Part shown: in pieces, positions 14,908 through 21,360 of the stretch | Layout of the letters: every line of letters begins with the position of its first letter | Numbering within the stretch: the stretch's first letter is position 1 | IMG/VR virus record: IMGVR_UViG_3300027849_000072 | Span: 1 to 21,360 of that record | Length of the DNA stretch: 21,360 bases | Direction: 5' to 3' (one strand) | From: a virus | Position numbers and translations under genes: made by a program | The notes under the pieces: model-generated | Seen by the model: only the letters and a program-made list of their open reading frames with translations | Database searches by the model: none | What the model was told of the DNA's origin: nothing

Positions 14908-16332
14908 TTATGCTCCTTTGAACAATACAAAGTTGTTAGCAGCTTGAACTACTAAACATCTTTCAGATAAGAAGTTAACGTCCATTGCATCTAAACTAGA
15001 AGTGAAAGCACCACCAGCAGATCCAGTTAACCAAGACTTCATACGACGATCTTCTGTTTGAGAAGCTCTGTATCGCACGTGTAAGAATGGTCGACGGATG
15101 TTAGTTCCTAAAATTTGATCGTAAACAGTAGAAGTTCCAGCTGGTACTAATACTCCTTCAATAGAAGAGATTCCAGTTGTTGCTCCACGAGTTGACGCAT
15201 CATTTAGATATTTCCAGTCTGTTTTATAGAAATCGTAAGATCCTCTACGGAAACCGCTAAACCCTAGGTTTAATGCCATTTCTTCAGAGTTTTCAAACAA
15301 TCCAAAAGCAGTACCTCCGTTAGCTCCTGCGGAAACACCAGCTAGCATATCATCAATTTCTAATGAAGTTGTACGATCTAAGAAAAGCATGTTCTCTTCA
15401 ATTGCTCCTTGAGTATCTAAATTTTTCAAGATATTATCAAAGTCAGTTAAGTTAGCTCCACTAAACGCTGTTTCAACGTTACCTCTAGCTTCTACAGCAG
15501 CAAATAAACCTTGCGTACCTTTAAATCCTCCAGCTAAAGCTCCAGATCCTGCAGCAGCAAGTTCTCCTTCAACTACACTCATTTCTAAGTAGTCTTCAAA
15601 ACGTAAACGAGTTTCAGATTCTGCTTTTAAATACCATAAGTATCCAGAAGTTCCGTCTTCAGTTGCAACTTCAACCCAACCGATTTGAGCCATGTCAGAT
15701 CCATTGATAGTGTAATTGCTACGAATAATAATTGGTGAATTGCTAAATTGAGTAAACGTAGGGTCGATACTAACATTAGTAGTTCCTGTGATTGCTCCAG
15801 CAGCTCCGTCCCAGTTAGTTGTTTGAGATCCTTTGTTAAATTCAGAACCGTATACAAATATCTTAATTCCAGTCGCAGCAAGCGCAGCGGTAGTAGCAGC
15901 AGTATAAGGAGCTACGATTAAAGCGCCAGTTCCTGGGTTTGAAGATGTAACTACAGCTTTCAACTCAACACCAGCGGCGTCCATAAGAACGATAGTTTGG
16001 CCAGGAGAAATAACATTTACGATACCAGCTGCTACTGGAATTCCAATTCCGTTTGCGTCATCATTGGTACATCCGTCGTAAGCAACGTGTAATCTGTTTT
16101 GTTCTGACCAAATAACTTGATCCGACGTCATTGGCATTTCAGCTCCAACCATACGTAAGAATCCAGATAGTGTTCTGTTTCCATAACGCTCTACTTCTTG
16201 TTCGTAGATTTCAGGTAGATACTGCTGAGCAAAGTCAGACGTACTATTGTTGAACTGTAAGTAGTTCGATTGTAATAATTGTTGTGACTGCGATGGTACA
16301 ATCGAGCCAAATGTTGGGTTTAATGTTCCCAT
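14908..16332 (-). CDS. Major capsid protein (HK97-fold type)
   Basis: This 474-residue protein is identified as the major capsid protein by its place after portal and scaffold and by its sequence style. An N-terminal arm (GSIVPSQSQQLLQSNYLQFN) is followed by DFAQQYLPEIYEQEVERYGN, which resembles the capsid proteins of marine Bacteroidota phages. Later blocks are TRLRFEDYLEMSVVEGE, LDRTTSLEIDDMLAG, FGLFENSEEMALNLGFSGFR, YDFYKTDWKYLND and a C-terminal TEDRRMKSWLTGS...NFLSERCLVVQAANNFVLFKG. Residues about 95-200 are Gly/Ala/Thr-rich and may be an inserted domain or extended loop. Length suits HK97-fold capsid proteins. Codon use is distinctive: many AAC, TTC, TAC and CGT codons compared with AAT, TTT, TAT and AGA in the tail genes, as expected for a highly translated gene. 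ATG 16330-16332 follows AAAATTAAAAATT. Confidence 0.88.
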   Translation of the reverse strand: MGTLNPTFGSIVPSQSQQLLQSNYLQFNNSTSDFAQQYLPEIYEQEVERYGNRTLSGFLRMVGAEMPMTSDQVIWSEQNRLHVAYDGCTNDDANGIGIPVAAGIVNVISPGQTIVLMDAAGVELKAVVTSSNPGTGALIVAPYTAATTAALAATGIKIFVYGSEFNKGSQTTNWDGAAGAITGTTNVSIDPTFTQFSNSPIIIRSNYTINGSDMAQIGWVEVATEDGTSGYLWYLKAESETRLRFEDYLEMSVVEGELAAAGSGALAGGFKGTQGLFAAVEARGNVETAFSGANLTDFDNILKNLDTQGAIEENMLFLDRTTSLEIDDMLAGVSAGANGGTAFGLFENSEEMALNLGFSGFRRGSYDFYKTDWKYLNDASTRGATTGISSIEGVLVPAGTSTVYDQILGTNIRRPFLHVRYRASQTEDRRMKSWLTGSAGGAFTSSLDAMDVNFLSERCLVVQAANNFVLFKGA

Positions 16333-16343
16333 AATTTTTAATT

Positions 16344-17552
16344 TTAATTGTTAAATTTTCTTGTTTTAATTTTAAGTTTTGAAGAGTCTTGCCCGCTAAT
16401 AGCTTTTACTTTAAATCCATTTACAAATACATTACCATCTTGTGTTTTTCTAGGTTCTGTAGTTATGTTCTTGTCCTTAGCAATCTGTCCTTTTATGGCG
16501 TCTGTTTTTCCTTGCTCATAAAAGTGTTGTGCAATAGTGTCTGCGTTTCGCGCTGCGTACAAAGCTTTGTGATAACCTTTTGTATCGACGACTTCTCCTT
16601 TATCATTCAAGAACGTCTTGATGAACGTGGAAATGTCTTTTTGATTATCTGCAACCTTAACTGGATCTTTAACGCCATATCTAAACTTTTTCTCTCCAAC
16701 TTTAAAATCAAAACCTTTGAAATCGTTGTTAAGAAGCTCGTCCGTTTGGCTAATAAATCTGTCTTGGTTAACTTTGGTAGCTGCCTGCTCCTCGTTGTAT
16801 CGGTTGAAAAAGTCAGTAGCTTCTTGTTGCTCTTGATTAACTCCAGGTCTCAACTTGATCTCTGCGTAGTATTTATCTTTAAGCGAATCCAAATAGCTTT
16901 TGGCTTTTGCAACTTCTTCTTTATATGCAAGTTTTTTCTTTCGAATATCCCTTGCTTCGTCTAAATCCTCATCAAAACTAAAAGAGTCTTCAATAACGAA
17001 GTCAATCTCTTCTGAGTCTAAATGTGGTTTAGCTTGTTTGTAATATTCTTTTAATAATGCTCCTCCGTCAACGTCGCTATAATCAGCGTTAAGCCTAGCA
17101 TAGTCGTCAATAGTTCCACCAGTTTCTTTCATAAACTCAATAAGTTTATCTACATTTTCTGGGTAGTCTTGTGTTTGAGCTTGCGGTAGTACTTCTTTTT
17201 GTTCCTGTGAGGTGTTGGGACTTTCAGTGCCTCCAACCATTGTGATCTCTTCAGAGTTATCATTTTCATCTTCTACTAATTCTAAAGGTGATTCTACTTT
17301 TTCTTTGAGATCAATTTTAGTAACTTCACCGGAGTTGTCCCGTACTTCTTTTTCCACTTCTGGTAAATCTCTGGCTTGTTTATCATTAACCACTGTTTCT
17401 GTTTCTCCGACTTGAATGGCATCTTCTTCTGTTTTTTTACTTAAATCTATTTTAGTAACCTCAGGAACTGTGTTACCTTGACCTTTGATTTTTGGAGTCT
17501 TCTTTTTGAACTTAAATTCTCCTTCTGATTTTACTTCTTTTGTTTCTGACAT
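16344..17552 (-). CDS. Probable scaffold / head-assembly protein
   Basis: This 402-residue, strongly charged protein lies between portal and major capsid genes, the usual scaffold position in podoviruses. Residues 1-125 are disordered and acidic and contain the repeated heptapeptide EVTKIDL at 31-37 and 76-82. The middle is helical (YADVDGGALLKEYYKQ-type segment; EARDIRKKKLAYKEEVAKAK; LDSLKDKYYAEIKLRPG). The C-terminal part contains FRYGVKDPVKVADNQKDIST and YHKALYAARNADTIAQHFYE, and it ends in a basic tail (SKLKIKTRKFNN) that could bind capsid protein. I recall close patterns in marine phage genomes next to the capsid gene. ATG 17550-17552 lies 29 bases after the portal stop. A scaffold role is inferred; a head-completion or packaged protein is possible. 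Confidence 0.74.
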   Translation of the reverse strand: MSETKEVKSEGEFKFKKKTPKIKGQGNTVPEVTKIDLSKKTEEDAIQVGETETVVNDKQARDLPEVEKEVRDNSGEVTKIDLKEKVESPLELVEDENDNSEEITMVGGTESPNTSQEQKEVLPQAQTQDYPENVDKLIEFMKETGGTIDDYARLNADYSDVDGGALLKEYYKQAKPHLDSEEIDFVIEDSFSFDEDLDEARDIRKKKLAYKEEVAKAKSYLDSLKDKYYAEIKLRPGVNQEQQEATDFFNRYNEEQAATKVNQDRFISQTDELLNNDFKGFDFKVGEKKFRYGVKDPVKVADNQKDISTFIKTFLNDKGEVVDTKGYHKALYAARNADTIAQHFYEQGKTDAIKGQIAKDKNITTEPRKTQDGNVFVNGFKVKAISGQDSSKLKIKTRKFNN

Positions 17553-17581
17553 AATATAATATAATAAAAATTAATAATTCC
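17553..17581 (-). promoter_or_regulatory. A/T-only translation leader after the portal gene
   Basis: The spacer reads on the minus strand AATTATTAATTTTTATTATA followed by TTATATT directly before ATG. It has no G near the start and no Shine-Dalgarno sequence. It matches the general pattern of this operon and of Bacteroidota phages. No promoter or hairpin is seen. Confidence 0.4.
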
Positions 17582-19993
17582 CTATCTTGGGGTAAACTGC
17601 TCTAATCCAAATCCATCTAAGTTGTCATTACCTGATGATTCGAAGTTCTTAGGCAGTAGATCGTTTTGTCTTTGATCTATAAGTTCACTCTGTTGAGTGC
17701 CTTGCATTTGTAGTCTTTTGTCTTTTCTGTCCTCTATTTGAGCTTCTTTTTGAGAATTAGCTTTAGCATGCATTTCTGCTAGTTTCATTTGATATGAAAA
17801 CTCTTCAGCCATTAGACCTCTTTTTATTTCAGCCTCTTGCTCCATGCGTTGTATTTCAAACTGAGACTTAGCTTGCTCTATTTGAACAGTTGTCTGAGCT
17901 AATGCTTGTTGCTTTTGTACTTCAGCCTCAGCAGCTTTTTCAGCGGATTCACTATTAGCTTGAGCTTGAGCTTGAATGTTTTGCATTTGAGCAGCTCTTT
18001 CAGCTTCTTGATTTTCAGTTTGTCTAAACTTTAAGTATGTATTAGCAAGCTTTATGTTTCGTATCTCTCTTATATCTATAGCATCTGAAAGTTTTATAGC
18101 TCCAGATTGTAATGCTATTTGTATACTCTTTTCTAATTGAGCTTTATCTTCTTCATCTGGTTCTAAATCTAAGAATATACCAAAGTCATGTAAGTGTAGA
18201 TCGTCTATCTCGCTTAACGTTGCTACATTGAAAGCGTTTATACTATTAAGTAAAGATGCTTTTGTTAACGGAAACTGCAATACATCAGCCACTCTTAGAC
18301 TTATATTTTCACATGTTCTAATTGTTATGTACATTAGAGACTGTAATATGTGTCTTGTAGCTGTGTTAGAATTAGCTGCCGCTAGTTTCTGTAAACCTAC
18401 TAAAGCGTTTTTATCTGGAGAACTTCCATCTCTAGCTTCATTTAATCCAGTTACATCTCTAATCATTTGCAAGTAATACTGATACGTCTGTATCATTGCT
18501 TGTATTTTAGATATACCAGAAGAACTCTGAAGTTCTTGAATCGGTACTTTACCACGATTGATTTCACCGTCTTGAGTTAATGATCTACCTACTATCGTTC
18601 CAGTTTGGAAGTACATATTTAATGCTTCTGCTGGATTATAGTTTGTTCCATTGCCTAAATCAACTTCAGCTAACCCGTCTACGTCTACGTAAACTCCATC
18701 AGGAACCATACGAGCTAAGACTTGCTGTAGTTTTAAATGCGTTAACTGAATCATGTCGGCAAAGCCTGTTGTTCTACTAACTATAGACTCTATACGTCCT
18801 TGATACATTCTAGGAGCTGATATACAGTAATTCATATTAACCTTAGTAGTGTCAGCGTAAGGTCTTGTCATGTTCTCAGCTAACTTCCACTCTAGCATAG
18901 TATCTCCCATACCTAGAACTTTCGCTCCTGTATATAATACTTCAATAGATCTAAACGCTCTTTCAAAGTTATCACTTGGAGGAGGATTGAACGTATCTTG
19001 CTTTTCTAATGTTTTTTCTAAACCTTGTTCAGTTTGCTTTATTTTAAATACTTGATCTTGATATGTTTTATATTCAAAAAACAAAACTTGATGTTTCTCC
19101 GTATCGCTATTTACCTGCCAATCGCTTTGAGCGTAATTTTGTCTACCTGGATACTTCTGTATAGTCTCTAACTCTTCGTTAGTTAGATTAGGAAATAATC
19201 TTTTTATTTCAGGTAAAGTTAAAGCTTTAATTTCTCCAACATAGTATATGTCTTCAAAATTAGGATCATCTGTAGCTGAATAAACTAAATTAGCTGGATC
19301 TACATAATGAGTTGTTATGCCTTCAGAAAGATTAAAGCTAGTTTTACTAGCTGCAATACCTAAAACGGTAAGATCATAAGCTAGTCTTTTTTTAGTTTCA
19401 TCAAATTTATTATACTTAAGCACGTTGCCAACTACCTCTTCTTCAGCTATCTCTACACTTAATTTGTAGTTTAGCTGTAGCATTAGGTCTAATTCGTTCT
19501 TATCTCTAGGTATATTTTCTGGATCAGTAGAAGCATAGAAGTTTTGACCAGTGGCTTGAGATAATCTATCTATAGCTTGCTTGTTTTCTATGTCTCTTAA
19601 GGCGTTAGCAGCGAAATCAGTACGTTGTTTTAAAGCAAATGGGTCTGAAGCAAAAGCTTTCATTTCATAACCTTTCTCAGTCATACCATTAACTACTATA
19701 TCTACAAATTTAGAAAGAACTGGTATTGGCTTCCAGTCTAAATTCAGATAAGACAAATCACCATTATTAGATAATTCATCTTTATATTTCTGTACAGGCT
19801 GTTCACCTCTAGCGTATAATCTTAGTCTATTGAAGTTCTGGAAATTATAGGAAAACCTATCTTGACCACTGTTATTTCTAAACCATTCTTGTTCAATAGC
19901 GTTTCCAACAGCTAAACCATATTCAAATGATTTCTTTTCTTCTTCAGGTACCACCTGATCTGGAAAGATGCTATTATTAGTATTGTAGACCAT
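17582..19993 (-). CDS. Portal protein with long C-terminal coiled coil
   Basis: This 803-residue portal is the dodecameric ring at the DNA-entry vertex. It is supported by order (directly after terminase, three bases apart), by length (crAss-like portals are near 800 residues) and by sequence. Residues 53-100 hold FNRLRLYARGEQPVQKYKDE and LNLDWKPIPVLSKFVDIVVN. Residues 184-220 hold an EEEVVGNVLKYNKFDETKKR segment that leads into LGIAASKTSF. HYVDPANLVYSATDDPNFED (229-248) is in the wing region. YQYYLQMIRDVTGLNEARDG (504-523) precedes ALVGLQKLAAANSNTATRHI, the likely helical stem and crown region. Residues about 655-775 form a Gln/Ala/Glu coiled coil of some 120 residues, longer than a minimal portal needs, which could form a barrel inside the head. 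The start ATG 19991-19993 follows ATAATATAATAA, which includes the terminase stop. Confidence 0.87.
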   Translation of the reverse strand: MVYNTNNSIFPDQVVPEEEKKSFEYGLAVGNAIEQEWFRNNSGQDRFSYNFQNFNRLRLYARGEQPVQKYKDELSNNGDLSYLNLDWKPIPVLSKFVDIVVNGMTEKGYEMKAFASDPFALKQRTDFAANALRDIENKQAIDRLSQATGQNFYASTDPENIPRDKNELDLMLQLNYKLSVEIAEEEVVGNVLKYNKFDETKKRLAYDLTVLGIAASKTSFNLSEGITTHYVDPANLVYSATDDPNFEDIYYVGEIKALTLPEIKRLFPNLTNEELETIQKYPGRQNYAQSDWQVNSDTEKHQVLFFEYKTYQDQVFKIKQTEQGLEKTLEKQDTFNPPPSDNFERAFRSIEVLYTGAKVLGMGDTMLEWKLAENMTRPYADTTKVNMNYCISAPRMYQGRIESIVSRTTGFADMIQLTHLKLQQVLARMVPDGVYVDVDGLAEVDLGNGTNYNPAEALNMYFQTGTIVGRSLTQDGEINRGKVPIQELQSSSGISKIQAMIQTYQYYLQMIRDVTGLNEARDGSSPDKNALVGLQKLAAANSNTATRHILQSLMYITIRTCENISLRVADVLQFPLTKASLLNSINAFNVATLSEIDDLHLHDFGIFLDLEPDEEDKAQLEKSIQIALQSGAIKLSDAIDIREIRNIKLANTYLKFRQTENQEAERAAQMQNIQAQAQANSESAEKAAEAEVQKQQALAQTTVQIEQAKSQFEIQRMEQEAEIKRGLMAEEFSYQMKLAEMHAKANSQKEAQIEDRKDKRLQMQGTQQSELIDQRQNDLLPKNFESSGNDNLDGFGLEQFTPR

Positions 19994-19996
19994 TTA

Positions 19997-21360
19997 TTAT
20001 ATTATTTTTGAATTTTGACCTGAATTGTTATATTTTCTAAAACCTAAAGATACTTTAGATATTATTCTTTGCGCAACAGGCGTGTATCTATGTTTATTAC
20101 AAGCCATCATAGCTAAACCAGAGCTTATAGATGCATCGTGTTTAGTTCTATTGTTTATATTAAATTTTGCCCAATCTTCTAAAGTTCTTTGAAAGTACAT
20201 ATTACCATAACCTTCGTTTAGTAAACCAATGTGGTTTTCTATATAATCCTCTATAGCTGCCGCGTGAGCTTGCTTTATGTCTTCACTTGAATTAGGTATT
20301 CCACCTATTTCTTTTTCTGTTACAGATAATTTATGCATAACCTTGTCAGGTCTATTCATAGAGTAACCTCTGTAACCTCTTCTTTTCATATAATATAAGA
20401 GTCTTGGCTTGTTGTTCTCTGCTAGTATAGGCATACCATAAAAAACCAAAGCCATTAAAACATCTTCAAAAAATATATCAGCCGTCTGTGGTCTAGCTAT
20501 ATATTCTAAAAAAAATAAGTTAGGCGGTACGTCTTCCATTGAAAACTTAGTTAAACCGTGTAAAGATCCTTTAGAGCCTTTACCGTCTACAGTACCAGAT
20601 ATATCGTAACTATCACAACCGAAAGCACCGCAGTGTTCATTTCCCGGGTATTTTATATTATTCTTTATATTGTATCTATTCTGTAATCCAATTGGAGGAA
20701 CCCAACTAACAAAGAATCTACCGTTTTTATTAGGTACGAACAGTACTCTAGTATCTTTAATCCCACCTTCCCACTGGAAATTACCCTGTGTTACAACATT
20801 AGTGTTGCGTAGATCTTCATTATAGTCTATTTGCTCGTATATTTTACTTAAATTAAACAAAGATTCTTTAGCCTCGTCTCTAAACGCGTGTTTCTCTGTT
20901 CTTGGAAACTGTCTATAGTATTCGTTTAAACCGTCTTGGTCGTCATGTAGTCCGTCTACTTCGTTTTCCCAATGTGATATTACACCAATGTCGATGTCTT
21001 CATTGTCGATACCTTTGATTGGTTTTTTTGGAGTGTCGAATACAGGTAGTCCATAAGAATCAATGTATCCCTCGTAGTTCCATTCCATAGGTACGAACAA
21101 ACTATATAATCCTGAGCTAGTCTGACCGTTACGGTTTCTTTTGTTGACGTCCGAAGACTCGTATAGTTTTTTAAAGTTTTCTCCACCTTTGTCTAATGCG
21201 TTTGAAGTAGAACCCATCATACATTTACCTACGATTCTTCTACCTAATCTTAACGTTGTCTTCGTGACCCTCCAGTTGTTGAGGATGTTGTCCGGTCTCT
21301 CCCATTTACCCGATTCATCGTGGACGAGGAGCTTGAGTTTCTCTCCATCGTACGAGTTGT
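19997..21360 (-). CDS. terL: Terminase large subunit, N-terminus cut by window edge
   Basis: The frame is open to the right edge and gives 453 residues. An in-frame ATG at 21218-21220 is internal, because conserved ATPase sequence lies upstream of it. The Walker B motif is LKLLVHDESGKW, with Asp-Glu at bases 21314-21319. The coupling motif MGSTSN lies about 30 residues later (21200-21217). The P-loop (Walker A) lies outside the window. The RNase H-like nuclease domain follows, with CGAFGCDSYDISG (Asp at about residue 203 counted from the internal ATG), LVFYGMPILAENN (Glu268) and TKHDASISSGLA (Asp362) as likely metal ligands. The enzyme translocates DNA through the portal and cuts it. Codons in the first 35 visible residues are GC-richer (CTC, AAC, ATC, GTC) than those downstream. 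Confidence 0.9.
   Translation of the reverse strand, partial: NSYDGEKLKLLVHDESGKWERPDNILNNWRVTKTTLRLGRRIVGKCMMGSTSNALDKGGENFKKLYESSDVNKRNRNGQTSSGLYSLFVPMEWNYEGYIDSYGLPVFDTPKKPIKGIDNEDIDIGVISHWENEVDGLHDDQDGLNEYYRQFPRTEKHAFRDEAKESLFNLSKIYEQIDYNEDLRNTNVVTQGNFQWEGGIKDTRVLFVPNKNGRFFVSWVPPIGLQNRYNIKNNIKYPGNEHCGAFGCDSYDISGTVDGKGSKGSLHGLTKFSMEDVPPNLFFLEYIARPQTADIFFEDVLMALVFYGMPILAENNKPRLLYYMKRRGYRGYSMNRPDKVMHKLSVTEKEIGGIPNSSEDIKQAHAAAIEDYIENHIGLLNEGYGNMYFQRTLEDWAKFNINNRTKHDASISSGLAMMACNKHRYTPVAQRIISKVSLGFRKYNNSGQNSKII

Noticed and set aside
15627-15881. Second minus-strand frame of 84 codons inside the capsid gene
   Set aside because: It is Leu-rich and out of frame, a by-product of the capsid codon pattern.
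16389-16964. Plus-strand open frame of 191 codons
   Set aside because: It lies opposite the scaffold-like gene, encodes an unlikely Phe/Cys/Val-rich sequence, and runs against the whole operon; it is a shadow of the charged minus-strand gene.
20980-21186. Second minus-strand frame of 68 codons inside the terminase gene
   Set aside because: It overlaps the conserved terminase frame entirely.
21218-21220. Treating this ATG as the terminase start
   Set aside because: The frame stays open upstream to the window edge and contains the Walker B motif, so the ATG is internal.
1-21360. Prophage, defence island, CRISPR array, tRNA or insertion sequence
   Set aside because: No integrase, transposase, spaced repeats or cloverleaf-like sequence was seen; all genes fit a virion cassette.

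Overview
The window is a stretch of a double-stranded DNA bacteriophage genome carrying one continuous late (virion morphogenesis) operon. Every supported gene lies on the minus strand and is read from the right edge to the left edge. The sequence is AT-rich. Starts lack Shine-Dalgarno sequences and are preceded by A/T-only leaders, which is typical of Bacteroidota and their phages. Several proteins resemble structural proteins I recall from marine Bacteroidota podoviruses and crAss-like phages. The best reading is therefore a short-tailed (podovirus-type) phage of a marine Bacteroidota host, either crAss-like or a neighbouring lineage. The host and lineage are inferred from recalled family signatures, not from a search.

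Layout in order of transcription: the large terminase subunit, with its N-terminus cut by the right edge (19997-21360); portal (17582-19993); an acidic probable scaffold or head-assembly protein (16344-17552); major capsid protein (14908-16332); a hairpin; a conserved protein of unknown role (14065-14829); a terminator-like hairpin; a connector or ring-type protein (13285-14010); a second tail-tube or ring-type protein with a beta-rich N-terminal extension (12039-13268); a 1555-residue tail-hub, stabilisation or 'muzzle' protein with an Ig/cadherin-like insert (7366-12033); a 494-residue companion with propeller-like sequence (5841-7325); a small cupin protein (5347-5835); a probable internal virion or ejection protein (4542-5363); an unrecognised helical protein (3375-4535); and a protein of at least 1124 residues with a zincin HELLH metalloprotease motif, cut by the left edge (1-3373).

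How the genes work together: terminase and portal package DNA into a capsid built from the major capsid protein on a scaffold. The 13285 and 12039 products probably form the neck and tail rings, and the 7366 and 5841 products the tail tip and barrel. The last three genes probably encode cargo that is packaged in the head and ejected with the DNA. Genes are separated by 1-78 bases or overlap slightly, and no stretch above 300 bases lacks a gene. I see no tRNA, integrase, CRISPR array, insertion sequence or lysis gene.

The most interesting items are the truncated zincin giant, the possible two-gene split of the tail-hub protein with its Ig-like insert, the cupin gene inside the structural cassette, and the two hairpins flanking the gene after the capsid gene. 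I did not find a clearly new biological system. The novelty, if any, lies in the giant left-edge gene and the divergent regions of the tail-hub protein.
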